Under the pieces are notes generated by a model. That model worked only from the letters and a program-made list of their open reading frames with translations. It did no database searches and had not been told where the DNA came from. The position numbers and the translations under genes were made by a program. This document shows, one piece after another, positions 55,564 through 64,000 of a stretch of 64,000 nucleotides of DNA; positions within the stretch are counted from its first letter, which is position 1; each line of letters opens with the position of its first letter. The DNA is from Flavobacteriaceae bacterium PS02337 (lineage in GTDB: Bacteria; Bacteroidota; Bacteroidia; Flavobacteriales; Flavobacteriaceae), in the NCBI GenBank assembly GCA_029959285.1, contig JASCOE010000005.1, positions 62,001-126,000 of the forward strand, given 5' to 3'.

Positions 55564-56799
55564 TTACCACTCGTTCACTTTATTAGCGTCCATTTTAAGG
55601 AAGATAAATAGCAAAATTGTAAATCCCCAAAGTCCAGAACCTCCATAAGAAAAGAAGGGCAGAGGAACTCCAATAGTTGGGAAAATTCCAATTACCATTG
55701 CAATGTTTACAAAGAAGTGAATAAAGAGAATTCCGGCGACACAATAGCCATAGACTCGGCTGAACTTTGTTTTCTGTCTTTCGGCTAAATAAATTACTCT
55801 AAGTAATAATCCGACGAAAAGAGCAATAACGGTCAAAGAGCCTGCAAATCCCCATTCTTCACCAACAGTTGTAAAGATATAATCGGTATGTTGTTCTGGT
55901 ACAAATCCCCCTTTGGTTTGTGTTCCTTCAAGAAAACCTTTTCCAATCCATCCGCCAGATCCAATTGCAATTTCAGATTGGTTTGTATTGTAGCCAATAC
56001 CTTTCATGTCGACCGTTTTACCTAATAAAATATTGAAACGATCTCTATGGTGTTGTTTAAAAACGTTATCAAAAACGTAATCAACAGAAAAAACAAATCC
56101 AGACATTAGAACCAAAAGAATACCACTCAAGATTATATTTCGGTCAACAACCCTACCTTTGAAGTGGATAATAGTTAATACAACAAAAGCAATTCCAATA
56201 ACAACGTAAGGTTCTAAAACTAACGTAAGGACGAATAATACAATTGTGATAAAAGCAGTCCATACATACCAAGAAGGCAAACCTTCTCTGTAAAGTACAA
56301 GTATAAAAACACTGTAAATTAAAGCACTTCCAGGGTCTGGTTGTGGTAGAATTAACATTACAGGTAAAAGCATAATTGCTAGCGCCTGAATTTGTCTATT
56401 GGTTTCTTTTAAATTAATTTGGGTATCACTTAAATATTTGGCTAGAGCCAATGATGTTGCGGCTTTAGCAAACTCGGAAGGCTGTAAAGTAAAGCTTCCT
56501 ATGGCGTACCAACAGCGCTGACCGGCAATAGTTTTTCCAAAGAGAAATAATCCTGCAAGAGAAAGTAAAGAAACTCCAAATATGATACTGGCGTATTTTT
56601 CATAGAATTTACCGTCAACAAAAAGTACGACAAATATCAAAGGAATTGTACAGCAAATAAAAATTAATTGCTTTTGATAAGTTCCGTCGGTAGACAATAA
56701 AGAAGACGAATAAATATTCAGCCAACCTAAAGTTACCAATGCAACGTAGGTAAAGACACTTATCCAATCAATATTATTTTTTACACTTTGATTTTTCAT
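55564..56799 (-). CDS. rodA: Rod shape-determining SEDS glycosyltransferase RodA
   Basis: Peptidoglycan polymerase of the elongasome, 411 residues, about ten transmembrane segments. SEDS motifs are RCWYAIGSFTLQPSEFAKAATSLALAKYLS, LPQPDPGSALIYSVF, IGSGGWIGKGFLEGTQTKGGFVPEQHTDYIFTTVGEEWGF and PTIGVPLPFFSYGGSGLWG. It works with the PBP2 encoded just upstream (15-base gap). The last gene of the mre operon, followed directly by the heptamer array. Confidence 0.96.
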   Translation of the reverse strand: MKNQSVKNNIDWISVFTYVALVTLGWLNIYSSSLLSTDGTYQKQLIFICCTIPLIFVVLFVDGKFYEKYASIIFGVSLLSLAGLFLFGKTIAGQRCWYAIGSFTLQPSEFAKAATSLALAKYLSDTQINLKETNRQIQALAIMLLPVMLILPQPDPGSALIYSVFILVLYREGLPSWYVWTAFITIVLFVLTLVLEPYVVIGIAFVVLTIIHFKGRVVDRNIILSGILLVLMSGFVFSVDYVFDNVFKQHHRDRFNILLGKTVDMKGIGYNTNQSEIAIGSGGWIGKGFLEGTQTKGGFVPEQHTDYIFTTVGEEWGFAGSLTVIALFVGLLLRVIYLAERQKTKFSRVYGYCVAGILFIHFFVNIAMVIGIFPTIGVPLPFFSYGGSGLWGFTILLFIFLKMDANKVNEW

Positions 56800-56814
56800 T
56801 TGAAATAATCTTTC

Positions 56815-58779
56815 TTAGTTTTTCTTAGTAGTGTCTACCGCTGTTTTTTTTACTTCTGTTGTTGCTGCAGGCGTTTTTGGTTTTACAATTTTGGCTTGTA
56901 AAACAGAATCTTTTGGTATAGATTCGATTTTAAGAGCAGCACCAATTCCGCCCAATTTAGCATATTCAGAAAGTAAACTTTTGTTTAATACTCTTACCTC
57001 TAAATCAGTTCTTGTAATTTTCTTTCTCAAATATTTTTCAATCATCAAACTCGCAATCGGACCGGCAACGGTTGCTCCAAAACCTCCATTTTCAATCATA
57101 ACTGCAATGGCAATTTTAGGATTGTCTTTTGGTGCGAACGCTACGAAAATAGAGTGATCTTTAAGCTTTTCTCTTTTTCCGTTTATTTTGGCATAATTTT
57201 CTGCTGTACCTGTTTTTCCACAAATATCAATACCTTCCACACGAAGAGCATAAGCTGTACCTTTGTTGTAAACATCAAATAAACCGCTGATAACTGGAGG
57301 GAAATATTTTTGATTAATTGTGGTAACGTGTTTCGTGGTGAACTTTTCATCAATCTTTTCTCCTTCAATCTTTTTGATGATATGAGGAGTGTAATAATAA
57401 CCCTGATTGGCTACGGTTGCCATCATATTTGCTAATTGAATAGGAGTCATCAAAACCTCTCCCTGGCCAATTGCATTCGACACAATGGTTGAACTTCTCC
57501 ATCCTCCGTTAGGGTAAATTCTTTTGTAGGTTTTTGAAGTCGGAATATTACCTCTTTTTCCAGTCGGTAAATCATAACCCATAAATTGACCTAATCCAAA
57601 ACTTTTAACGTGATCACTCCAAACGTCTACAGCTTTACCTGGATCTTTGTACTTATTGATGGTAAGCATATAAGCTTGTCCAAAATAAGTATTACAAGAG
57701 TTATAAATTCCGTTATGCAGTTGATGTGGTCCAAAACCGTGACATTTCATAAAACGTCCACCTCCATAACTGAAACCATGATGACACATAAAAGTCGTCT
57801 GTTCGTTTATAACACCTTCTTGAAGCGCAACCAAACCAGTTAGAATTTTAAATGGTGAACCTGGAGGATATTGTGCTAAAAGTCCTCTGTCAAATAATGG
57901 ATTTGCAATAGAATCGTGATATAAAAGTGTGTAATTCTTAGATCTTTGTCTTCCAACTAAAATTCCAGGATCATAAGAAGGAGCTGTAACAAGTGCTAAA
58001 ATTTCACCAGATTTTGGTTCTATAGCAACAATTCCACCTCTTTTGTTGATCATTAATTCTTGACCATATTTTTGAAGTTCAGCATCAATCGATAAATTAA
58101 TGTCTTCTCCAGCAACGGCAATAGTGTCGTATTTTCCTTCTTTATAAGGACCAATTTCTCGATTATATTTGTCTTTTTGAATATATTTTACACCTTTTAT
58201 TCCGCGTAAAATTTCCTCGTAACTTTGTTCTACACCTTGTTGCCCAATTAAATCACCGCTATTATAATAAGGATTTTTTTCAATTAGTTTTTCATTCACC
58301 TGAGTGATGAAACCAAAAATGTTTGCGCCATAATCGACCTCGTAATCACGAAGTGACCTTTTCTGGAAATAGAAACCATCATACTTTCTGATTTTCTCTT
58401 GAAAAGCCGCAAATTCATTTTTATTCAACTGAGATAAAAATACAGAAGGAAGTCTAGGACTGTAAACTTTTGCTTTTGCAATACGTTTATTGTATTCTTC
58501 TGGAATAATATTTAAAAGTGAACAAAACTCAGCAACATTAAGGTTTTCCTTTATTTCTCTCGGAATAACCATAATGTCATAAGAAGCCTGATTAGCAACA
58601 AGAAGTTTGCCGTTACGATCATAGATATATCCTCTTTCAGGATAATCGTAAACTTTTTTTATCGCGTTATTTTCAGATTTTAATTTGAAAGAATCATCGA
58701 TAACTTGAAGGTAAAAGATCCTGATCACTAGCAAAGATGCTGCAATAATAATTATAGTGGGCAGCAGAACTTTTCTCAT
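56815..58779 (-). CDS. mrdA: Penicillin-binding protein 2 (elongation transpeptidase)
   Basis: Class B penicillin-binding protein of 654 residues that cross-links new wall during elongation. A single N-terminal membrane segment (about 5-25), a dimerisation/pedestal part with YPERGYIYDRNGKLL (about 46-60), and the transpeptidase domain with S308-PF-K311 (PPGSPFK), SCN at 361-363 and KTG in DICGKTGTAENYAK. A cysteine/histidine cluster between 332 and 347 (MCHHGFSY, MKCHG) recalls the metal site of E. coli PBP2. The C-terminal tail (KTPAATTEVKKTA) is low complexity. It overlaps mreD by 4 bases. Confidence 0.96.
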   Translation of the reverse strand: MRKVLLPTIIIIAASLLVIRIFYLQVIDDSFKLKSENNAIKKVYDYPERGYIYDRNGKLLVANQASYDIMVIPREIKENLNVAEFCSLLNIIPEEYNKRIAKAKVYSPRLPSVFLSQLNKNEFAAFQEKIRKYDGFYFQKRSLRDYEVDYGANIFGFITQVNEKLIEKNPYYNSGDLIGQQGVEQSYEEILRGIKGVKYIQKDKYNREIGPYKEGKYDTIAVAGEDINLSIDAELQKYGQELMINKRGGIVAIEPKSGEILALVTAPSYDPGILVGRQRSKNYTLLYHDSIANPLFDRGLLAQYPPGSPFKILTGLVALQEGVINEQTTFMCHHGFSYGGGRFMKCHGFGPHQLHNGIYNSCNTYFGQAYMLTINKYKDPGKAVDVWSDHVKSFGLGQFMGYDLPTGKRGNIPTSKTYKRIYPNGGWRSSTIVSNAIGQGEVLMTPIQLANMMATVANQGYYYTPHIIKKIEGEKIDEKFTTKHVTTINQKYFPPVISGLFDVYNKGTAYALRVEGIDICGKTGTAENYAKINGKREKLKDHSIFVAFAPKDNPKIAIAVMIENGGFGATVAGPIASLMIEKYLRKKITRTDLEVRVLNKSLLSEYAKLGGIGAALKIESIPKDSVLQAKIVKPKTPAATTEVKKTAVDTTKKN

Positions 58780-59282
58780 CGTTTATTGGGCTTAATAAGA
58801 TAAATTATTATTATAGAGGTAATTATCGTGAAAATAGAACTGAATAACGTTCGGAGTAAAATGTCCCAAATAAATTTGAATTGAAATGCTTCTAAAACAA
58901 ATAAAACAATATGATGCATTACAACCGAAACAAGTATAAATGAAAATCGCTCTGGCGTTAAAGATTCGTTTAGTTTTATGGTTTGATATTCATAACTCAG
59001 TCCAAACGAAAACTTAAAAATATAAGGTCTATAATAAGCTAAAATAACACACGCAGTAGCATGTATTCCGCCCGAATTACAAAACATATCCATTGTTAGT
59101 CCAAGTAAGAAACTAGAAAGAATTAGACCTGCTTTATTGCTATTTACTGGGTAAAGAATAATATATAAGATATATGGAAAAGGACTAATGTATCCTAAGA
59201 AATTCATATTGTTGAAAATAACAATCTGAATCGCCAGCAGTATAATAAATCGAAAAATATTGCCTAACACCGCGCTATTCAT
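58776..59282 (-). CDS. mreD: Rod shape-determining protein MreD
   Basis: A 168-residue inner-membrane protein with about five hydrophobic segments, part of the MreBCD elongasome scaffold. Identified by length, membrane pattern, the stretch NMNFLGYISPFPYILYIILYP typical of Bacteroidota MreD, and its position between mreC (8-base overlap) and mrdA (4-base overlap). Confidence 0.9.
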   Translation of the reverse strand: MNSAVLGNIFRFIILLAIQIVIFNNMNFLGYISPFPYILYIILYPVNSNKAGLILSSFLLGLTMDMFCNSGGIHATACVILAYYRPYIFKFSFGLSYEYQTIKLNESLTPERFSFILVSVVMHHIVLFVLEAFQFKFIWDILLRTLFSSIFTIITSIIIIYLIKPNKR

Positions 59283-60099
59283 CTTTTTCCTTTTTTTCTA
59301 AATTAATAAGTTCTTCTCTGTCTTTACTTTTAATAATATAGACGTGCCCTAAGTTTGTCATGTCATTAAAAAGTTTCACTTTAATAACATAAAAACTGGT
59401 TTGTTTTTCTTGATAGATGGTTTCGACAGTTCCAATATTTATTCCTTCTGGAAAAATTACAGATTGTCCACCAGTTACAATAGTGTCACCTTTTCTAACA
59501 GAAGCTAATCTCGGAACATCTTTCAACTGCACAAATCCTGTGCTTACTCCATCCCACGTTAAAGAACCAAAATGGTTTGATTTTTTTAACTTAGCGTTAA
59601 TCTGAGATTTCATGTTCAGAATACTTATAACCGTAGAGTATCTTGGCGATGTGTTATCCACAATACCAACAATTCCCAAACTGTTAATTACTCCCATATC
59701 TGGTTTTACGCCTTCGTTAGCTCCAGAATTTAAAGTAATAAAGTTTTCGTGTGTACTATATGTGTTGTGAATTACTTTTGAGACAATAATATCAGCAGGT
59801 TTTACGCCTTTTATAGTATCTGGTAAAGGTAATTTTGTAGTGTCTTCTTTATTGAATAAAAGACTTTTTAATCTTGCGTTCTCAAGTACAAGTTCGTCGT
59901 TTTCAGCTCTTAAATTCAAATATTCGTTAACATGATTGATTTTTTCGTAAACACCGCCGCTTAAAAAATTAGCCGAATTTATTACTCTGCTTCTATGAAA
60001 GGAATGAGATTGAATAGTGAGTCCTAACGAAATACCTAAAAGCAGCAAAAACAGCAATCGATTACTGTTTCTTATAATGAAATTAAATATTTGCTGCAT
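59275..60099 (-). CDS. mreC: Rod shape-determining protein MreC
   Basis: A 274-residue bitopic protein: an N-terminal transmembrane helix (about 13-30), a coiled coil (about 45-80, VNEYLNLRAENDELVLENARLKSLLF), and the paired beta domains of MreC with VISKVIHNTYSTHENFITLNSGANEGVKPDMGVINS-type sequence. It links MreB inside with PBP2 outside. Begins 111 bases after mreB in the same direction. Confidence 0.94.
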   Translation of the reverse strand: MQQIFNFIIRNSNRLLFLLLLGISLGLTIQSHSFHRSRVINSANFLSGGVYEKINHVNEYLNLRAENDELVLENARLKSLLFNKEDTTKLPLPDTIKGVKPADIIVSKVIHNTYSTHENFITLNSGANEGVKPDMGVINSLGIVGIVDNTSPRYSTVISILNMKSQINAKLKKSNHFGSLTWDGVSTGFVQLKDVPRLASVRKGDTIVTGGQSVIFPEGINIGTVETIYQEKQTSFYVIKVKLFNDMTNLGHVYIIKSKDREELINLEKKEKDE

Positions 60100-60210
60100 T
60101 TCTTGTCTGGTTATTTTGTTTCAGGATATGCTTTAAGGTTTCAAGTTTTACAAGGGTCAAATATTAAAAATTCAACCCTTATAAAAGTAAATTGATTGTT
60201 ATTTTGAATC

Positions 60211-61239
60211 TTATTTGATTAAGATACTTTTAAATTTTGCAATGTTTTTAAGTGCCATTCCTGTACCACGAACAACAGCTCTTAACGGATCTTCAGCAAT
60301 ATAAACAGGTAAATCTGTTTTTTGAGAGATACGTTTGTCAAGGCCTCTCAACATAGATCCACCACCTGCTAAATAAATACCTGTGTTGTAGATATCTGCT
60401 GCTAATTCTGGAGGAGTTTGAGATAATGTTTCCATTACTGCATCCTCGATACGCTGAATAGATTTATCTAATGCTTTTGCAATTTCACGGTAAGAAACAT
60501 CAACTTGTTTAGGTTTCCCAGTAAGTAAATCTCTACCTTGAACTGACATATCTTCTGGCGGTCCGTCTAAATCTTCGATAGCCGCTCCGATTTGAATTTT
60601 AATTTTTTCAGCAGTACTTTCTCCTACGAAAAGATTGTGCTGAGTTCTCATATAATAAACGATATCATTCGTGAAAACGTCACCTGCAATTTTTACAGAT
60701 TTATCACAAACAATTCCGCCTAAAGCGATTACAGCGATTTCAGTTGTACCACCTCCGATATCTACAATCATGTTTCCTTTTGGCTGCATGATGTCGATTC
60801 CAATACCGATTGCAGCGGCCATTGGTTCGTGAATTAGGTAAACTTCTTTTCCGTTTACACGCTCGCAAGATTCTTTTACTGCACGCATTTCAACCTCAGT
60901 AATTCCAGAAGGAATACAAACTACCATTCTTAAAGCTGGAGTAAACATTCTCTTTTTTAATGCAGGAATACTTTTAATGAACATATTGATCATTTTTTCC
61001 GAAGCATCAAAATCGGCAATTACACCATCTTTCAAAGGCCTTATGGTCTTGATGTTTTCATGCGTTTTACCTTGCATCATGTTGGCTTCTTTACCAACGG
61101 CGATGATTTTGCCTGATACTCTGTCGCGTGCTACGATAGAGGGGCTGTCAATAACAACTTTATCATTATGAATGATTAAAGTGTTTGCGGTACCAAGGTC
61201 TATTGCAATATCCTCAGTCATGAAATCAAAAAATCCCAT
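60211..61239 (-). CDS. mreB: Rod shape-determining actin homologue MreB
   Basis: Cytoplasmic ATP-dependent actin-like filament protein of 342 residues that guides cell-wall elongation. Start IAIDLGTANTLIIHNDKVVIDSPSIVA (phosphate 1), VVCIPSGITEVEMRAVKES, HEPMAAAIGIGIDI, MIVDIGGGTTEIAVIALGG (phosphate 2) and GIYLAGGGSMLRGLDKRI (adenosine) are all present. Heads the mreB-mreC-mreD-mrdA-rodA cluster. An exact TAACTTTG (61287-61280, minus strand) lies upstream, so the cluster can be expressed independently of purH. Confidence 0.97.
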   Translation of the reverse strand: MGFFDFMTEDIAIDLGTANTLIIHNDKVVIDSPSIVARDRVSGKIIAVGKEANMMQGKTHENIKTIRPLKDGVIADFDASEKMINMFIKSIPALKKRMFTPALRMVVCIPSGITEVEMRAVKESCERVNGKEVYLIHEPMAAAIGIGIDIMQPKGNMIVDIGGGTTEIAVIALGGIVCDKSVKIAGDVFTNDIVYYMRTQHNLFVGESTAEKIKIQIGAAIEDLDGPPEDMSVQGRDLLTGKPKQVDVSYREIAKALDKSIQRIEDAVMETLSQTPPELAADIYNTGIYLAGGGSMLRGLDKRISQKTDLPVYIAEDPLRAVVRGTGMALKNIAKFKSILIK

Positions 61240-61279
61240 AAGTTTTTTAGGGGTTTAAAATGTTATAAATTATTTTGAA

Positions 61280-61287
61280 CAAAGTTA
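61280..61287 (-). promoter_or_regulatory. -7 element of mreB
   Basis: Exact TAnnTTTG (TAACTTTG) on the minus strand, 40 bases upstream of mreB and just after the purH stop. No convincing -33 TTG. Confidence 0.45.
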
Positions 61288-61293
61288 AACAAA

Positions 61294-62820
61294 TTAATGT
61301 TTAAAATGACGTGTTCCTGTAAATACCATTGCAAGATTATTTTCATTGCAATAATTGATACTCAATTCGTCTTTTATCGAACCTCCTGGCTGAATTACCG
61401 CTGTAATTCCTGCTTTTTTAGCCAATTCTACACAATCCGGAAAAGGGAAAAATGCATCACTTGCCATCGAAGCGCCATTCAAATCAAATCCAAAAGCTTT
61501 TGCTTTGTCAACAGCTTGAATTAAAGCGTCAACTCTTGAAGTCTGACCTGTACCAGAAGAAATCAATGTTCCGTTTTTAGCAAATACAATAGTGTTTGAT
61601 TTTGTATTCTTGCAGATTTTAGAAGCAAAGATCAAATCTTCGATCTCTTGAGCAGTAGGTTCTGTTATTGTAACGGTTTTTAAATGCTCTTTATTATCCG
61701 TAATATTATTTCTGTCCTGAATTAACAAACCATTAAGACAAGTTCTTACTTGACGAGATGGTAATTCTACCTCATTTTGAACCAAAATAATTCTGTTTTT
61801 CTTCTCTTGTAAAACTGTAACTGCCTCATCATCATATGATGGAGCGATTACAACTTCGCAGAATAATTTGTTGATTTCTTGAGCTGTTGCTAAATCAATT
61901 TTTGTGTTAGAAATTAACACTCCACCAAAAGCAGAAGTTGGATCACAAGCCAAAGCTGCTAAATAAGCTTCGCTAATTGTTTTTCTCGAAGCCAATCCAC
62001 ACGCATTGTTGTGTTTTAGAATCGCAAATGTTGGTCCGTCAGTTTTAAATTCAGCAATTAAATTTACTGCAGCATCAACATCTAATAAGTTGTTGTATGA
62101 TAATTCTTTTCCGTGAACTTTTTTAAACATCGCGTCAAAATCGCCAAAGAAAAATCCTTTTTGGTGAGGGTTTTCACCATATCTTAAAACTTGACCGTTT
62201 GCAATACTTTCTTTGTAAATAGTCTCGTCTGTGTTGAAATAATTAAAAATTGCTCCGTCGTAGTGAGATGAAACATGAAATGCTTTAGTAGCCAACAATC
62301 TTCTGTTTTCTAGAGTTGTTGCTCCGTCTTGCTCCGTAATCAAATCTAAAAGCAAGCTGTATTCGTTTACAGAAGCTACAATTACAGTGTCTTTGAAATT
62401 TTTTGCACCTGCACGAATTAATGAAATTCCGCCAATGTCAATTTTTTCAATAATATCTTGTTCGCTTGCACCAGAAGCAACCGTTTTTTCAAAAGGATAC
62501 AAATCAACAATTACTAAATCAATTTGAGGAATATCAAATTCTTTCATTTGTTGAACATCGCTTTCGTTGTCCTGACGATTTAAAATTCCACCAAAAATCT
62601 TTGGGTGTAAAGTTTTTACTCTTCCTCCAAGAATTTCAGGAAACGAAGTAATATCTTCAACAGGAACTACTGGAATTCCAAGGTTTTTAATGAAATCTTC
62701 TGTTCCTCCAGTTGAGTAAAGTGTTACATTTTGTTCATGTAATTTTCTAACAATTGGTTCTAATCCATCTTTAGAAAAAACAGAAATTAATGCTGATTGT
62801 ATTTTTTTAGTTGTGCTCAT
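61294..62820 (-). CDS. purH: Bifunctional AICAR formyltransferase/IMP cyclohydrolase
   Basis: Performs the last two steps of IMP synthesis. The 508-residue protein has the N-terminal IMP cyclohydrolase (MGS-like fold, about 1-195, SALISVFSKDGLEPIV, STGGTEDFI, GGRVKTLHPKIFGGIL) and the C-terminal AICAR transformylase (about 200-508, LRYGENPHQKG, ILKHNNACGLA, DAFFPFPDCVELAKKAGI, IQPGGSIKDE, VFTGTRHFKH at the C-terminus). Complete and of normal length. A TACTTTTG element on the minus strand (62853-62846) is its probable promoter. Confidence 0.97.
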   Translation of the reverse strand: MSTTKKIQSALISVFSKDGLEPIVRKLHEQNVTLYSTGGTEDFIKNLGIPVVPVEDITSFPEILGGRVKTLHPKIFGGILNRQDNESDVQQMKEFDIPQIDLVIVDLYPFEKTVASGASEQDIIEKIDIGGISLIRAGAKNFKDTVIVASVNEYSLLLDLITEQDGATTLENRRLLATKAFHVSSHYDGAIFNYFNTDETIYKESIANGQVLRYGENPHQKGFFFGDFDAMFKKVHGKELSYNNLLDVDAAVNLIAEFKTDGPTFAILKHNNACGLASRKTISEAYLAALACDPTSAFGGVLISNTKIDLATAQEINKLFCEVVIAPSYDDEAVTVLQEKKNRIILVQNEVELPSRQVRTCLNGLLIQDRNNITDNKEHLKTVTITEPTAQEIEDLIFASKICKNTKSNTIVFAKNGTLISSGTGQTSRVDALIQAVDKAKAFGFDLNGASMASDAFFPFPDCVELAKKAGITAVIQPGGSIKDELSINYCNENNLAMVFTGTRHFKH

Positions 62821-62845
62821 TGTGTAGTTATGATTTTTGAGACTG

Positions 62846-62853
62846 CAAAAGTA
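62846..62853 (-). promoter_or_regulatory. -7 element of purH
   Basis: Exact TAnnTTTG (TACTTTTG) on the minus strand, 25 bases upstream of the start codon; no clear -33 TTG at normal spacing. Confidence 0.45.
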
Positions 62854-62985
62854 GTTTTTTTATATATTATTTTAAAGAAATAAGTGTAACAATATGCTAA
62901 AAAAATCTACTGATGAGTAAGTTAACTTTTATTAGGTTTTTGATTTTAAATTATTGAATTTTACTTTATTGAAAAATACGAAAAT

Positions 62986-64000
62986 ATGCTTGTTTATCTT
63001 AGATTGTTAAAAGAAAGTTTGAGTTTTGCTATTAACGCTCTGCGAAATAATAAATTGAGAACTTTATTGTCTTTATTAGGCGTAACTATTGGTATTTTTT
63101 CAATTATAGCTGTTCTTGCAGCTGTTGATTCTTTAGATAGAAAAATTTCAAAAGATCTTAGCAGTTTAGATAAAAATACGATTTATTTAATGAAATATTG
63201 CTTTGGTCCGTCTGATATTCCGCAATGGAAACGTGAACAATTTCCAAATGTGAAATATGATGAATATGGAGGCTTAAAAAGTTCGATGAATAATACCGAT
63301 CAAGTTGCGTATCAACTTTTTGTGAATCATGAAAGTTTAAAATATGATTCAAAAACCGTTAGCGATGTAAATATTATTCCTTCGTCAAGCGAAATTGTCG
63401 ATATTGACGGATTAAGTTTTGATAAAGGAAGGTTTTACAACGAATCTGAATCAAACTCAGGAACGCCCGTTATTGTTTTAGGATATGATATCGCAGAAGG
63501 TCTTTTTGAAACGAGTGATCCGCTCGGAAAAACAATTAGATTATATGGGCAGCGATTTACAGTTATTGGAGTAATTGAAAAACAAGGAGCAGGTTTTTTT
63601 GGAAATAGTAATGATACTTCTGTTTATCTTCCAGCCAACTTTTTAAGAAGAATGTATGGCGACAACGATGCTATGACGCCAGTAATTGTTTTGAAACCCC
63701 AAAAAGGTGTCGATATGGAAGCTTACAAAGCAGAAGTTGCACAAAAACTCAGAGCAATCCGCGGAATGAAAGCAGGAGAAATGGATAATTTCTTTATCAA
63801 TGTTCTTTCAGGATTTACCGATTTTATCGATGGAATTTTAGGAAGTTTAAGAGTTGCAGGAATCTTTATAAGTTTCTTTTCATTCTTAGTTGGAGGTTTT
63901 GGAGTGGCAAATATTATGTTTGTTTCGGTTAAAGAACGAACAAATTTAATTGGTGTTCAAAAATCGTTAGGAGCTAAAAACAGATTTATTTTGTTTCAGT
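62986..64000 (+). CDS. MacB/FtsX-type ABC transporter permease (cut by window edge)
   Basis: The first 338 residues of an inner-membrane permease from an ATG at 62986. Layout: a first transmembrane helix (about 22-46, NNKLRTLLSLLGVTIGIFSIIAVLAAVDS), a MacB_PCD periplasmic domain (about 47-275), then a second transmembrane helix (about 285-310, VAGIFISFFSFLVGGFGVANIMFVSV) and the FtsX signature KERTNLIGVQKSLGAKNRFIL. The family has around 410 residues, so the last two helices lie beyond the window. Substrate cannot be told; members export macrolides, peptides or lipoproteins. Confidence 0.9.
   Translation, partial: MLVYLRLLKESLSFAINALRNNKLRTLLSLLGVTIGIFSIIAVLAAVDSLDRKISKDLSSLDKNTIYLMKYCFGPSDIPQWKREQFPNVKYDEYGGLKSSMNNTDQVAYQLFVNHESLKYDSKTVSDVNIIPSSSEIVDIDGLSFDKGRFYNESESNSGTPVIVLGYDIAEGLFETSDPLGKTIRLYGQRFTVIGVIEKQGAGFFGNSNDTSVYLPANFLRRMYGDNDAMTPVIVLKPQKGVDMEAYKAEVAQKLRAIRGMKAGEMDNFFINVLSGFTDFIDGILGSLRVAGIFISFFSFLVGGFGVANIMFVSVKERTNLIGVQKSLGAKNRFILFQ

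Overview
The window is an AT-rich, gene-dense, plasmid- and phage-free stretch of chromosome from a Flavobacterium-type member of the Bacteroidota (F. johnsoniae-like). Signs of this are SusC/SusD-type outer-membrane proteins, a type IX secretion C-terminal sorting domain on the amylase, a short primary sigma factor without region 1.1, an XrtF-type exosortase with its partner, a mevalonate-pathway HMG-CoA reductase beside a GYDIA GHMP kinase, and many exact copies of the Bacteroidota promoter motif TAnnTTTG upstream of genes. Strain and species are inferred; no database search was run.

Region 1 (1-16366) is a maltodextrin/starch utilisation locus in two divergent arms around a LacI-type regulator. 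The minus-strand arm encodes a maltose-type MFS transporter, beta-phosphoglucomutase, a GH65 maltose phosphorylase and a GH97 alpha-glucosidase (cut by the window edge). The plus-strand arm encodes SusC, SusD and SusE homologues and, after a strong terminator, a large secreted GH13 amylase. Together they describe extracellular starch cutting, outer-membrane uptake, periplasmic glucose release, and phosphorolysis of maltose in the cytoplasm to beta-glucose-1-phosphate and then glucose-6-phosphate.

Region 2 (16394-25542): a small membrane protein with an MHS-family MFS transporter, an inverted-repeat element, tRNA-Phe, then a plus-strand run of coaX, an outer-membrane barrel, lptC, a 60-residue membrane protein, a CNNM/CorC-type protein, a PpiD/SurA-type foldase and an unknown 147-residue protein. 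Region 3 (25549-35320): GHMP kinase and HMG-CoA reductase (mevalonate pathway), then a peptide-scavenging set (DPP-IV-type peptidase and two POT transporters), then three tandem secreted thioredoxin-fold paralogues, two of which have lost the CxxC motif.

Region 4 (35324-50447): ComEC-like protein, NlpC/P60 lipoprotein, lpxB, a small membrane protein and surE on the minus strand; a tail-specific protease and a secreted nuclease on the plus strand; then rpe, a long inverted repeat, the primary sigma factor, pnp, rpsO, two MORN-like paralogues (one with a TonB C-terminal domain) and a GAF/fRMsr protein. Region 5 (50497-55316): xrtF and its partner, a possible metal-handling trio (Cys-rich HYC_CC_PP protein, TonB-dependent receptor, secreted HMA protein), and a DedA protein. 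A 12-copy heptamer array lies at 55471-55557. Region 6 (55564-64000): the rod-shape operon mreB-mreC-mreD-mrdA-rodA, purH, and the start of a MacB/FtsX-type ABC permease that runs off the window.

No CRISPR array, insertion sequence, integrase or phage gene was seen. The least explained items are the CxxC-less thioredoxin-like pair, the HYC/receptor/HMA trio, the CGCAAAG-type inverted repeats, the heptamer array and the MORN/TonB pair.
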